Positions 10,035 to 19,388 of a stretch of 64,000 nt of DNA are shown here, in pieces. The notes beneath the pieces are model-generated. The model did no database searches. It worked only from the letters and a program-made list of their open reading frames with translations, and was not told where the DNA came from. Both the position numbers and the translations under genes were made by a program. Each line of letters starts with the position of its first letter. Positions within the stretch are counted from its first letter, which is position 1. The stretch lies in the NCBI RefSeq assembly GCF_001050015.1, contig NZ_CVTB01000088.1, positions 1 through 64,000 of the forward strand. Reading direction: 5' to 3'. Source of the DNA: Mycolicibacterium malmesburyense (GTDB lineage Bacteria > Actinomycetota > Actinomycetes > Mycobacteriales > Mycobacteriaceae).

Positions 10035-10877
10035 ATGACTGAGCTCAAGCCCGACCTCGGCCGCTACGGCGTCTGGACGTTCGGCGTACCGAAGCCGGAA
10101 CAGGCCGAGCAGATCGAGGAACTCGGCTATGGCGCGGTGTGGATCGGCGGATCGCCCGCCGGCAACCTCGAATATGTCGAGCCCATCCTCGAGCGCACCG
10201 ACAATCTCGCGGTCGCTACCGGCATCATCAACGTGTGGACGGCGCCCGCCGACGAGGTGGCCGACGCGTATCACCGTGTCGAGGACGCCTATCCGGGACG
10301 ATTCCTGCTCGGCATCGGTATCGGCCATCCCGAGCACACCGAGGAGTACCGCAAACCGTACGACGTGCTCGTCGAGTACCTCGATGCGCTGGATGCGAAG
10401 AAGGTGCCGACGAGTCGTCGGGTGATAGCGGCGCTGGGCCCAAGGGTGCTCAAGCTGTCCGCACAGCGCAGCGCCGGGGCGCACCCGTACCTGACCACAC
10501 CGCAGCACACTGGGGAGGCGCGAAACCTCCTGGGCCCCACGGTATTCATAGCACCCGAACACAAGGTCGTGTTGGCGCGAGACGCCGAGGCCTCCCGCGA
10601 GATCGGCAGGAAGACAGTCGACTTCTACCTGAACCTGTCGAATTACTTGAACAACTGGAAGCGGCTGGGCTTCACCGACGACGACCTCGTCAAGCCGGGC
10701 AGCGACCGATTCATCGACGCGGTGGTCGCGCACGGCACGCCCGACGCGATCGCCGCGCGGCTCAACGAACACCTGGACGCGGGCGCCGACCACGTGGCGA
10801 TCCAGGTGCTCGGCGGGTGGGACGTCCTGATCCCGACGCTGACCGAGTTGGCCGGCCCGCTCGGGTTGAAAGGCTGA
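10035..10877 (+). CDS. LLM-class F420-dependent oxidoreductase (second of tandem pair)
   Basis: A 280-residue paralogue of the preceding gene, alignable over its whole length. Shared blocks include LGYGAVWIGGSPAGNLEYVE, YPGRFLLGIGIGHPEH, ALGPRVLKLSAQRSAGAHPY and WKRLGFTDDDLVKPGSDRF. The pair is a tandem duplication 21 bp apart. Differences concentrate near the N-terminus, which in LLM enzymes contributes to the substrate pocket, so the two may act on related but different substrates. It converges on the mce operon with a 12-bp gap. Confidence 0.85.
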   Translation: MTELKPDLGRYGVWTFGVPKPEQAEQIEELGYGAVWIGGSPAGNLEYVEPILERTDNLAVATGIINVWTAPADEVADAYHRVEDAYPGRFLLGIGIGHPEHTEEYRKPYDVLVEYLDALDAKKVPTSRRVIAALGPRVLKLSAQRSAGAHPYLTTPQHTGEARNLLGPTVFIAPEHKVVLARDAEASREIGRKTVDFYLNLSNYLNNWKRLGFTDDDLVKPGSDRFIDAVVAHGTPDAIAARLNEHLDAGADHVAIQVLGGWDVLIPTLTELAGPLGLKG

Positions 10878-10882
10878 CCAGG

Positions 10883-10901
10883 CCGACCGTCAACCGGTCG
10901 G
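10883..10901. terminator. Candidate bidirectional terminator between LLM pair and mce operon
   Basis: CCGACCG and CGGTCGG form a 7-bp GC stem with a five-base loop. It overlaps the last codons of mceF and lies six bases after the stop of the convergent LLM gene. No U-run follows, which is common for mycobacterial terminators. Confidence 0.45.
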
Positions 10902-12251
10902 GGGCAGCAGCATCGTCTGCCAGGTCTTGTCCTGCGGCGCACCGGGTTCCGGTGGAGCGGTGGGGGGGTTCGCAGATCCCGGGGGCAGGTGCGGAACCGC
11001 CTGACCCGACAACGTGGCATTCGGGTCGCCCTTCCAATTGAAGCCGTCGTTGAGCGGCACGTACTCTTCGTCGCTTTCGCACAACGCCACCGTGGGCGCA
11101 CGCTTGCCGGGCACGGTCTCGCATGGAATGTTGCGTGCCCCACGCACATTGAACTGGGAGTCCTGGGGCACTCGGCAGTACAGGTCACCGGGGGGTCGCG
11201 GTGGAGAATCTTCGAAGGTGGCGACGCGTTGTTGTTGGGCAGGCAGGAAGCCGGTGGTGCACGGGGGTGGGAGATTGAGGTTGAGGTTGAAGCTCAGGTA
11301 TTGGCCTTTGTAGTCCTGTTTGGTGTTCAAGTTGGCGAGGATGCCGGCTTGGTTGTTCTCGATGACCCGCGGGAAGACGACCAGCAGTTGTTCGATGTCG
11401 TTCTGATAGGTCAGCGCGACCTGGCCGACGCTGACCAGGTTGGCCAACAGGATCGGCAAGGCGGGTTGTAGCCGCTCGACGAGGTGACGTGCTTGGGCGG
11501 CCGCCGGGCCGCCGGCGTCGATGACACCGGCGACGGCCTGGTCGTGATCGCGCACTTCTTCGGTCACCGTGGCCAGCTGCGATGCCCACGCCTCGATCGC
11601 CTCGGAAGTGGCGGTCTGGGAATCCAACACAGGTTGGGCATCATCGATCAGAGTGGTCAGCGCGTCGAGGTTGGTGCGGGCGTCGATGGCCAGCGTGGAG
11701 GTGCCTTTGACCAGCCGCGACAGTTCCGGGCCCAGTCCGCCCACGGCGGTGTAGGACTCGTCGATCACCGTCTTGAGATTGTCGCGCGGGATGGCGGCCA
11801 GACCAGAGTTGGCGGTGGCCAGAAGGGCGTTGATGTCGGGCGGAACCCAGGTGTCGGCCAGTTTGATCACGTCGCCGTTGCGCAGTGGCCGCGACGTGGC
11901 GTTACGCGGCAGCAGCAGCACGTAGGATTCGCCGATCGCCGACTGGCTGTGCACTTCCGCCTGCAGATCTGAGGGAATGTCGATACCCGATTTCAGCGAC
12001 AACACCGCCTCGACGCCGGTGTCGGTCAGCTGCACCGATTCCACCCGGCCGACCTTGGTGCCGCGATAGGTGACGTTGCCGGATTCGTAGAGCCCGCCGG
12101 ATTTGGGCAGCTCGACCGTCACCGTGTAGCGCCCGACACCGAACACCGTTGCGGGCAGGCTGACGAATTGCAGCATCAGCAATGCGACCGCGCCAACCGC
12201 GACCACGGTGAAGATGGTCAGCTGGATCCAGACCTTTCGGTTCAGGTGCAT
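10890..12251 (-). CDS. mceF: MCE family protein, MceF type
   Basis: A 453-residue MCE-domain protein and last gene of the eight-gene operon. An N-terminal membrane anchor (IFTVVAVGAVALLMLQF) is followed by the MCE domain (~residues 38-115; VTVELPKSGGLYESGNVTYR with GTKVGRVESV). A long helical region and a Pro-rich C-terminus (APPEPGAPQDK) complete it. Mce proteins assemble as a heterohexameric tunnel that carries hydrophobic substrates from the outer envelope to the YrbE/Mkl ABC transporter at the inner membrane. The start is one base after the mceE stop. Confidence 0.93.
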   Translation of the reverse strand: MHLNRKVWIQLTIFTVVAVGAVALLMLQFVSLPATVFGVGRYTVTVELPKSGGLYESGNVTYRGTKVGRVESVQLTDTGVEAVLSLKSGIDIPSDLQAEVHSQSAIGESYVLLLPRNATSRPLRNGDVIKLADTWVPPDINALLATANSGLAAIPRDNLKTVIDESYTAVGGLGPELSRLVKGTSTLAIDARTNLDALTTLIDDAQPVLDSQTATSEAIEAWASQLATVTEEVRDHDQAVAGVIDAGGPAAAQARHLVERLQPALPILLANLVSVGQVALTYQNDIEQLLVVFPRVIENNQAGILANLNTKQDYKGQYLSFNLNLNLPPPCTTGFLPAQQQRVATFEDSPPRPPGDLYCRVPQDSQFNVRGARNIPCETVPGKRAPTVALCESDEEYVPLNDGFNWKGDPNATLSGQAVPHLPPGSANPPTAPPEPGAPQDKTWQTMLLPPTG

Positions 12252-12252
12252 G

Positions 12253-13410
12253 CTAAGGCCCCTGGTCCCACCGGTACGCGACGGTCAGCGGATTCCCGAG
12301 ACTGTTGGGTCCGCCCGCCATGCAGGGGCTGGGGAACTGGCCGATGGTTCGGCCCCACTGCAGCTCGAGTTCGGTCAGATCGCACTCCCACCTGGTGCCG
12401 GTGAAGAAGCTTTGGTCGATGCGACTGAGCGTGAGATCGATGATGGCCGTCAGATTCGCGTAGTCGCCGCGTTGGAAGTTCTGGAAGGTTTCGTTGGGAA
12501 ACGGAAACGTCAGAAGCAGGCTGAGGGCTCGCGTCATGCTGGTACCGGCGTTGGCCAGCGACTCGAACACCGGTCCGACGTCGCGCAACTCCTTGACCAG
12601 GTTGTCTTTGGTCTGATTGACGGTGTCCACGGTCAGAGCGCTGAACTCGCCGAGGCGATCAGCGGCTTCCACCAGGTTGTCACGTTCGGCGTTGAGCACC
12701 TCGAGGGCGTCGGGGACGGTGGCCAGCGCACGGTCCAGCACGGGCTGCTGGTCAGCGAAGGTGCCGACCAGCCGGTTGAGGCTGTCGGTGGCCGCGACGA
12801 TGTCGCCGGTCTGCTCGTTGAGGTGGGCGCTGAACTCGTCGAGTTGGCCGATCAAGCTCCGCACGTCCTGCTCGCGACCCCGCATCGCGGTGGTGAACGC
12901 CTCGGTGATGTCCTGAACCTGGCCCACCCCGCCACCGTTGAGCACCATCGACAACGCGGCCAGCGTCTGCTCGGTGCTCGGATAGGCGCCGGCATGGGCC
13001 AGCGGAATCAGCGAACCCTCGTGCAGTTTGCCCTTAGGGGGTTCGGTTGTGGGAGGCGCAAGCTCGATGTGCAAGGAACCCAGCAGGCTGGTGGTACCGA
13101 TCTTGGCCGTCGAGTTGGCCGGCAGGTCGACGACGGCATTGAGTCGCATGGTCAGCAACGCATGCCAGCCCTGGCGTTCGATTTTGGTGACATGCCCGAC
13201 CGTCACGTCGGAGACACGCACCCGCGAGTTCGGCTGAATGTTGTTGACATCGGGCAGCTGCGCCTGGACCAGGAACGAGTCCGGCCCCTTGCCCTGCACA
13301 CCAGGCAGCGGCAACGAATTGGGCCCCTGCCAACCACAACTTGCCGACACCGACACGATCGCCACCAGCAGCAGGCCGGCCGGCCCGCGACCCCGCCACC
13401 GTGATGTCAT
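12253..13410 (-). CDS. mceE: MCE family lipoprotein, MceE type
   Basis: A 385-residue MCE protein in the E position. The start at ATG 13410 overlaps the mceD stop by 4 bp; longer open frames are read-through. The N-terminus is a short signal sequence (GLLLVAIVSVSASC) with Cys25 as probable lipidation site. The lipobox is imperfect (Ser at -3), but lipidation is typical for this position. The MCE domain (VQAQLPDVNNIQPNSRVRVS, VTVGHVTKIERQGWHALL) precedes a helical needle region. Confidence 0.92.
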   Translation of the reverse strand: MTSRWRGRGPAGLLLVAIVSVSASCGWQGPNSLPLPGVQGKGPDSFLVQAQLPDVNNIQPNSRVRVSDVTVGHVTKIERQGWHALLTMRLNAVVDLPANSTAKIGTTSLLGSLHIELAPPTTEPPKGKLHEGSLIPLAHAGAYPSTEQTLAALSMVLNGGGVGQVQDITEAFTTAMRGREQDVRSLIGQLDEFSAHLNEQTGDIVAATDSLNRLVGTFADQQPVLDRALATVPDALEVLNAERDNLVEAADRLGEFSALTVDTVNQTKDNLVKELRDVGPVFESLANAGTSMTRALSLLLTFPFPNETFQNFQRGDYANLTAIIDLTLSRIDQSFFTGTRWECDLTELELQWGRTIGQFPSPCMAGGPNSLGNPLTVAYRWDQGP

Positions 13411-14723
13411 GAGCCGGCCTCGGGCGGGGTCATCATGCCGGGCAGGCCGTCGGTCGGATCGGTGGCAATCGCCGCCACGGGCCCCATCTCGGCGGCCTGG
13501 GCCGGGTCTGACGGCGGGGCCGCAGGCGGCATCTCGGCGGCGGGCGGAACGAAGTCGGGCCGCATCCAGTCCTCGCTGTAGGTGATCTCGTTGGGCCGGG
13601 CCTGAGTGCCGACGAAAAGGTTCTCGCCGATCGGCGGGAAGTTGTACTGGCGGTTCTTGATGATGGGCGCCATGTATTGCACGCACAGCTTGGCCGATTG
13701 CTCGCCGCCCAGCCGGGAGGCCGATTGGATCGCGCCGCACAGAAACGAAATCGGGTCGGCGAAGTTGTTGACGGCAAGCGCACCGGTGAGTGAACCGTTG
13801 GCGGGCTCGTAGAGGTTGGCGAAGTTCTGCAACACCGTCGGGGCGATGTGCAGCGTCTGCTTGATGTCATCGATGCTGTCGACAAGCGTGCCGGTGATCG
13901 ACGCCATCTGGTCTGAGGCGGTGCCGATCGCCTCGGTGTGCTCGGCGGCGAACTCCCCGACATCGGCGACCACCGCGTTGAGATCCTCGGCGGCCTGGCC
14001 CACCTTGTCGGGGTCGTCGGCCAGCAGCGCGGTGACCGCGGCCAGGTTGTGGTTGAGCGCTTCGAGCAGATCGGCGCTGTCTCGCAGCGCCGACACCAGC
14101 GTCGAGAGGTTCTTGACGGTGGCGAACACGTCGGTGCTGTGATCGGCCAGCACCGACACCGTCTGGGAGAGTTTGAGTATCGCGTCACGAATGGACGGTC
14201 CCTGCCCACGCACGTTGTCCGCGGCGGTGTTGACCAACGCACCCAGCGTGCTCACCCCGCCGGGCTGATCGGGTTTGAGCAGTTCGGTCACCCGCTCGAG
14301 TTGGACCCGCAGGTCGTCCCATTCCACCGGGACCGCGGTGTGATCCAGACCGATGACCGCACCGTCGGCCATTGTCGGCCCGCCGCTGTAGGGCGGTGTG
14401 AGCTGAATGGCACGGGCCGTGACCAGCTGCGGCGACAGGATCACTGCCTTGGCGTCAGCGGGCACCCGGTACTTGGCGTCGACCCACATCGTGACCTTGG
14501 CCCGCTGCGGCTCAGGTTCGATCTTTTCGACCTTGCCCACCGACACCCCTCGGATGCGCACATGATCACCGGCGAACACCCCGGTACTGTTCTCGAAGTA
14601 GGCCACCACGGTCATGCGGTCGGTCTGGATGGGCTGGCGAACCGCGACGAACAGGCCCGCACCCAACAGCACGACCAGCACGCCGGCCACCACCACGCGC
14701 GGGTTCGACAGCCACCGGATCAT
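13407..14723 (-). CDS. mceD: MCE family protein, MceD type
   Basis: A 438-residue protein with N-terminal anchor VVVAGVLVVLLGAGLFVAV, an MCE domain (~residues 38-120; VAYFENSTGVFAGDHVRIRG, VSVGKVEKIEPEP) and a long alpha-helical segment. The Ala/Pro-rich C-terminus has repeated AAEMPPAAPP-like stretches and is probably disordered. It overlaps mceC by 4 bp and mceE by 4 bp, showing translational coupling through the operon. Confidence 0.92.
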   Translation of the reverse strand: MIRWLSNPRVVVAGVLVVLLGAGLFVAVRQPIQTDRMTVVAYFENSTGVFAGDHVRIRGVSVGKVEKIEPEPQRAKVTMWVDAKYRVPADAKAVILSPQLVTARAIQLTPPYSGGPTMADGAVIGLDHTAVPVEWDDLRVQLERVTELLKPDQPGGVSTLGALVNTAADNVRGQGPSIRDAILKLSQTVSVLADHSTDVFATVKNLSTLVSALRDSADLLEALNHNLAAVTALLADDPDKVGQAAEDLNAVVADVGEFAAEHTEAIGTASDQMASITGTLVDSIDDIKQTLHIAPTVLQNFANLYEPANGSLTGALAVNNFADPISFLCGAIQSASRLGGEQSAKLCVQYMAPIIKNRQYNFPPIGENLFVGTQARPNEITYSEDWMRPDFVPPAAEMPPAAPPSDPAQAAEMGPVAAIATDPTDGLPGMMTPPEAGS

Positions 14724-16075
14724 GATTGGCCTCCGGGCTGCTGGGACGCCGGTGCCTCACCCGGTGCCGGCAGGTAGACCGGCGCGGGGGTCGGCTCGGG
14801 CGTGGCGGCCAGCGCGGGCGGGGCCAGGACGGGCGGGCCCGGCGGCGGGCCACCGGGGGCAGGCGCCGGCGGCGGTGGGCGGTGCGGGTAGCAGCCCGGG
14901 CCGGGCAACGCGATGCCCGCCGGCCCGCATGCTTGGTCGCCGGGATTGCCGGTGATCGCGTCGGGCAGCTGCAACCTCGGTTCGCCGCCCTGGCCGGTGC
15001 GCGGGTAGGGCATCGGCAACGCCGGGGTGCCGGGCTGGCCGGTTTGCGGATCGGTGCGCTGCGAGGGCAGCAAGGTCGCCGGGTCCAGCCCGAGGTCGGA
15101 GAACGCGGCATCGACGAACGGTTGCACAAACTGGCCGGGGAAAAGGTTGGCGACATAGGCCTTGAAGAACGGGCCCGACGAAATCGACTCACCCAGCGAC
15201 ATCGCGTAGGTATTGACCAGCTTGATGGCTTGGGCTACCCGCTCTTTGCGGTCATCGACGATCGCCAGCACCCCGTTGAGCTTGTCCAGCGCCGGCCGCA
15301 GCTGTGCGCGGTTCTCGGCGATGAACCCTCCCAGCTGCCGGGAGACCGCCGAGATGTTGGCCCAGAGTTGATCCAACGCCGCGCTCTGTGTCCGCAGTTG
15401 TGCCAGCAGCGCATTGGTGTCACCTACCAAGCTCACGATCTGGTCGGTGCGGTTGGCCAGTACCCCGGTCGCTTGGGCCGCGTTGTCGAGCAGACGGCGT
15501 AGTTGATCATCGCGGGTGTTGAGCGTTTCGGCGAGCCGCGCCACCCCCGCCACCGCATCCTTGAGGTCTGCGGGCGTGTCGGAGAAGGTATGGGCCAACG
15601 TGGCCAGCGAGTCCGACAGCTGGTTGGTGTTCAGCCCGCTGATGGTCGTGGCCAAATCCCCTAGTGCATCGGGCAATTGATACGGCGAGACCGTACGCGC
15701 CAGCGGAATGGTGCCGCGGAGCCGGCCGTCCCCGCGGGGAGTCACGTCGACGATCTTGGCGCCCAGCAGGCTCTTGGTCTTGATCGCGGCCTCGGTGCGG
15801 TCGCCGAGGCGAACATCCTCACCGATCTTGAAGGTGACCAGCACGCCGGCCTCCTCCAGTTCGATTCCGGTGACGCTGCCCACCGGATAACCCGAGACCT
15901 CAACGGCGGCACCGGTGTTCAACCCCCCGGCGTCGGCGAAATACGCCGAGTAATGAGTGCCCGAATTGAGGAAGGGCAACTTCTGGTACTGCAGCGCCGC
16001 CAGCACCATCGCGCCGACGGTCACCATGCCGATGGTCCCGATCAGGATCGGGCTGCGTTCTGCAAAGGACTTCAC
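14720..16075 (-). CDS. mceC: MCE family protein, MceC type
   Basis: About 451 residues. I place the start at GTG 16075 (V-K-SFAERSPILIG), which overlaps the mceB stop as GTGA like the other junctions; GTG 16087 would add four residues. An N-terminal membrane segment (PILIGTIGMVTVGAMVLAAL) leads into the MCE domain (YSAYFADAGGLNTGAAVEVS, YPVGSVTGIELEE). A helical region and a striking Pro-rich tail (~last 70 residues, APAPGGPPPGPPVLAPP) follow. It is a subunit of the lipid-import tunnel. Confidence 0.9.
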   Translation of the reverse strand: MKSFAERSPILIGTIGMVTVGAMVLAALQYQKLPFLNSGTHYSAYFADAGGLNTGAAVEVSGYPVGSVTGIELEEAGVLVTFKIGEDVRLGDRTEAAIKTKSLLGAKIVDVTPRGDGRLRGTIPLARTVSPYQLPDALGDLATTISGLNTNQLSDSLATLAHTFSDTPADLKDAVAGVARLAETLNTRDDQLRRLLDNAAQATGVLANRTDQIVSLVGDTNALLAQLRTQSAALDQLWANISAVSRQLGGFIAENRAQLRPALDKLNGVLAIVDDRKERVAQAIKLVNTYAMSLGESISSGPFFKAYVANLFPGQFVQPFVDAAFSDLGLDPATLLPSQRTDPQTGQPGTPALPMPYPRTGQGGEPRLQLPDAITGNPGDQACGPAGIALPGPGCYPHRPPPPAPAPGGPPPGPPVLAPPALAATPEPTPAPVYLPAPGEAPASQQPGGQS

Positions 16076-17127
16076 TTGGGCGCGCACCGCCCGGTGCTCT
16101 GGCCGGCCACCTTGACATACACCGGCTGTCCGCCTTTGCCGTTGAGCTTGAGCACCACATCACAGAAATAGAAGCTGAAGTAGTCGCCATACATTCCTTG
16201 GCGCACCAGTGCCTGGTACTTGTCGGGCAGCGTGTTGAGCAAGTTGTCCAGATAGTCGCGGTCCGCCGCGGCGATCTCGGCCACCCGATCGGTCTCATGA
16301 ACCACCTTGCGGAACGGGGCCCGCGACTGGGCCAACAGCTCGGCCAGTGACTCGGTCGCGGCGTTGGTGTAGGCCACCGCGTTGGAAACGTCGGTACGGC
16401 GTCGGGCCAGCCCGTCGATCAGCTCCGACAGCGATGACACCGCGGTGTCGAGCCGCTCGCTTTGTCCGCCCAGCGAGCCCAGCACCACATTGAGGTTGTC
16501 GATGACCTGCCCGATCAACACATCCCGGTCGGCCAACGTGTTGGTCACCACCGCGGCCTGAGCCAGAAACGAGCCGAGGGCGGGTCCCTGCCCCTGGAAC
16601 GCCTCGATCAACTGCGCACTGAGTGCGTTGACCTGGTCAGCGTCGAGCGCCCGAAACAGCGGCTTGAAACCGCCGATCACCGCATCAAGATCCAGCGCGG
16701 GTTCGGTGCGAGTCGGCGGGATCGTCTGTCCGGGATGCAGCGTCTTGACCCCGCCGGTGCCTTCCTCCAGTGCCAGGTAGCGGTCGCCGACCAGATTGTC
16801 ATAGCGGATCACGGCCCGAGAACCCTCGGTCAACACCACCGACTTGTCGGCCGAAAACGCCACCCGCACCGTCGCATCCGGGTTGATGGAGATGTCGCCG
16901 ACCTTGCCGACCTCCACCCCCGCGATCCGCACGATCGTGCCTTCCCGCATATTGGAGACATTGGTGAACTCGGCGTAATAGGTGTTGCCCGCCTCAAAGC
17001 GGAACTGCCCGAATGTCACCAAGAGCAGAAATGCGACGAACGCACACGCGGTCAAGAAGATGGCCAGCCGCCAGATGACGCCCTTGAGGTCAGCCACGGC
17101 TTTCGTCCTGTTCTTGTCGGGCATCAA
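16072..17127 (-). CDS. mceB: MCE family protein, MceB type
   Basis: A 351-residue MCE protein with one N-terminal membrane helix (LAIFLTACAFVAFLLLVTF). The MCE domain is clear (YYAEFTNVSNMREGTIVRIA, GVEVGKVGDISINPD, YDNLVGDRYLALEEG). The C-terminal half is helical and lacks the Pro-rich tail of MceA and MceC, as usual for the B position. It starts 21 bp after mceA. Confidence 0.93.
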   Translation of the reverse strand: MMPDKNRTKAVADLKGVIWRLAIFLTACAFVAFLLLVTFGQFRFEAGNTYYAEFTNVSNMREGTIVRIAGVEVGKVGDISINPDATVRVAFSADKSVVLTEGSRAVIRYDNLVGDRYLALEEGTGGVKTLHPGQTIPPTRTEPALDLDAVIGGFKPLFRALDADQVNALSAQLIEAFQGQGPALGSFLAQAAVVTNTLADRDVLIGQVIDNLNVVLGSLGGQSERLDTAVSSLSELIDGLARRRTDVSNAVAYTNAATESLAELLAQSRAPFRKVVHETDRVAEIAAADRDYLDNLLNTLPDKYQALVRQGMYGDYFSFYFCDVVLKLNGKGGQPVYVKVAGQSTGRCAPK

Positions 17128-17148
17128 CGGTCACGGTCGCGGTGGTGA

Positions 17149-18525
17149 TCACGGTGGACCCTGTCCATTCCCATGCGGCTGTGCCGGGCCCGGCGCGGGC
17201 CCGGCCGGGGCCAGGCCTGGCCACAACGGCGTTCCCCCCGGCCCATACAGCGGCGCGCCGTAGGGCGGGGCTCCCGGGTAGGGCACCGGCCCGATCGCCG
17301 GGCCCGGAATGCATTGGCGGATGCTCGGCGCCTCGGGCCTCGCGCGGGTCACCGGCAAGTAATTCGCCCAGCACGGATGCCCGATACCGGGATTGGGGCG
17401 AATGTCCACGCCGGTGCCCCAGCCGGTGTTGGTGACAAGATGGCGCACCGGGAAGTTCTTGGTGACATCCGGAAGCGACCCGCAACTCGGCTTGCCACCG
17501 GGTCCGCCCTTGGCCGCAACGACGGGCAGGTGCTGCGGGTACGCGTAGGGGTCATTACCCAATAACAGTGCGACGTCGAGCTGCAGCGTGCGCCCGTCAC
17601 CACCCCACGCGGCATAGCCGCCGTTTTCCAGATACCACGTGGTGCCCTGCAGAAAGCACGTGTACACCGGGTTGTGGTGCAGCAGAAGACCGGTCGTCGG
17701 CTCCAGCACCTCGACGGCCTCGACGAGATCATCCTTGCTCGAGCCGAGCAGGCTGGTGCCCGCGTCCGACAAGCCGATCACGTTCAACAACAACGCATCC
17801 AATGCGCCGGCGTGCTCGGTGATCGTGGTGCTGGTGGTACTGACCGCGTCCAGCACCGCCACGATGTCCTCGGCGGCAGCACCATAGGTGTCGGTGAAGT
17901 CCTTCAACGAAACCCAGTTCTGCCCGATGGTGTTACTGCGCGCGTTGAGCGCCAGCAACACCTGGTTCAGATCGGTGATCCCTTGACCCATCCGCTCGCC
18001 CTGTCCGCGCACGCCCTCGGCAACCGCGGTCAGCACCGCGTTCAGCTTCAGCGGATCGACCATCTTGAGCAGCTCGACGACGTTTTCGAACACGGTGTTG
18101 ATCTCGGTGCTGACCCGGTCCGCATGCAACACCGCCCCGGCGGCCAGCCGTTTTGGGGTCGGATCCGACGGCATCATCAGCTCAACGAACTTCGTGCCGA
18201 ACGCGGTGGTCGCACTGATCTGCGCCTCCACGTTGGCGGGGATGTAGCGGATCTGGTCGGGATCGATCTCCAACCGCAGCCTGGTCGCGTTCGCATCGCT
18301 GCCGAGCTGGCTGACCCGGCCCACCCGCACCCCACGCAACATCACATCCGCGCCGGTCTCCATCACCAGCCCCGCCCGCTCCGAGGTCAACGTCACCGGC
18401 ACGTACGACCGGAACGTGCCCCAAAACGCCGCGGCGGACCCGAACAAGAACAACGCGATCGCCGACAGCAAGATCAGCGTCCACCACCCGGTGGAGATGC
18501 GGTATGTCCCTGCCCTGCGGTTCAT
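17149..18525 (-). CDS. mceA: MCE family protein, MceA type
   Basis: A 458-residue first Mce subunit. The N-terminal anchor (WTLILLSAIALFLFGSAAAF) precedes the MCE domain (~residues 38-125; LTSERAGLVMETGADVMLRG, VRVGRVSQLG, ATTAFGTKFVELM). A helical region with VRGQGERMGQGITDLNQVL follows, then a proline/glycine-rich tail of ~60 residues (YPGAPPYGAPLYGPGG). It follows yrbEB by four bases. I cannot assign it to a numbered mce system from sequence alone, so the substrate (fatty acid, mycolate or sterol class) is open. Confidence 0.92.
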   Translation of the reverse strand: MNRRAGTYRISTGWWTLILLSAIALFLFGSAAAFWGTFRSYVPVTLTSERAGLVMETGADVMLRGVRVGRVSQLGSDANATRLRLEIDPDQIRYIPANVEAQISATTAFGTKFVELMMPSDPTPKRLAAGAVLHADRVSTEINTVFENVVELLKMVDPLKLNAVLTAVAEGVRGQGERMGQGITDLNQVLLALNARSNTIGQNWVSLKDFTDTYGAAAEDIVAVLDAVSTTSTTITEHAGALDALLLNVIGLSDAGTSLLGSSKDDLVEAVEVLEPTTGLLLHHNPVYTCFLQGTTWYLENGGYAAWGGDGRTLQLDVALLLGNDPYAYPQHLPVVAAKGGPGGKPSCGSLPDVTKNFPVRHLVTNTGWGTGVDIRPNPGIGHPCWANYLPVTRARPEAPSIRQCIPGPAIGPVPYPGAPPYGAPLYGPGGTPLWPGLAPAGPAPGPAQPHGNGQGPP

Positions 18526-18529
18526 GCCA

Positions 18530-19384
18530 CTAAGCCGCCAGGTGGAAGTCGCCGGACCGGCCGTAGATCGCGAGCGTCATGACCAGGATCAACACGGACG
18601 CCACGACCATCGACGCCCGCACGGCCCGGCCCACCGCCTCTCCCACCCCGGCCGGCCCGCCGCTGGCCGTATAGCCGTAGTAGGTGCACATCAGCATGAT
18701 CATCAGTGCCACCGCGGCCACCTCGGCCAACGACCAGAACACGTCGGTGGGGCTGAGGTAGGTGTAGAAGTAATGGTCATAGACACCGGATCCCTGCCCA
18801 TAGACGGCGGTGGTGCCTAGTCGAGCGGCGAGGAAGGCCGTCATCAGCCCCACACAGAAGAGCGGGACCGCCACGATCACTCCGGCCACCACCCGCGTCG
18901 ACGCCAGGTAACTCACGGTGCGGATACCGATCGCCTCGAGCGCGTCGATCTCCTCGTTGATCCGCATCGCGCCCAACTGAGCCGTAGCGCCGGCACCAAT
19001 GGTCGCCGCCAGCGCCACCATCACCGTGCCCGGCTGGATTTCGCGGGTGTTGAAGAAGGCCGACGCGAACCCGGTCAGCGCCTCCACCCCCACCGATGCC
19101 AACTGGTTGTAACCCTGCACCGCCACGATCGCCCCGGTGGTGATCGTCAAGAACGCGATGATCACGATCGTTCCGCCGATCACCGCCAAAGCCCCACTGC
19201 CCAAACCCATCTGGGCGATCACCCGCAACAGCTCACTGCGGTATTTGACTATCGCATCGGGAATCCCGGCCAGCGTGGTGGCATAGAACCGCGTCTGCGC
19301 TCCGATTCGGTGCCACCCGCCCACCGCAGAGCTCGCGGTGCGCTGCACCCGCGGATGAAGCGTGCTCGGAACACTCACTGCCAT
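18530..19384 (-). CDS. yrbEB: YrbE-B (MlaE-type) permease of the Mce transporter
   Basis: A 284-residue integral membrane permease of the MlaE/YrbE family with five to six hydrophobic segments. Features are ALAVIGGTIVIIAFLTITTG, the conserved cytoplasmic EIDALEAIGIRTVSYLASTR coupling region for the ATPase and the C-terminal GYTASGGPAGVGEAVGRAVR. It pairs with YrbE-A as the inner-membrane channel of an ABC importer. The ATPase (MceG/Mkl) is not in this window and is normally encoded elsewhere and shared. Confidence 0.95.
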   Translation of the reverse strand: MAVSVPSTLHPRVQRTASSAVGGWHRIGAQTRFYATTLAGIPDAIVKYRSELLRVIAQMGLGSGALAVIGGTIVIIAFLTITTGAIVAVQGYNQLASVGVEALTGFASAFFNTREIQPGTVMVALAATIGAGATAQLGAMRINEEIDALEAIGIRTVSYLASTRVVAGVIVAVPLFCVGLMTAFLAARLGTTAVYGQGSGVYDHYFYTYLSPTDVFWSLAEVAAVALMIMLMCTYYGYTASGGPAGVGEAVGRAVRASMVVASVLILVMTLAIYGRSGDFHLAA

Positions 19385-19388
19385 GACT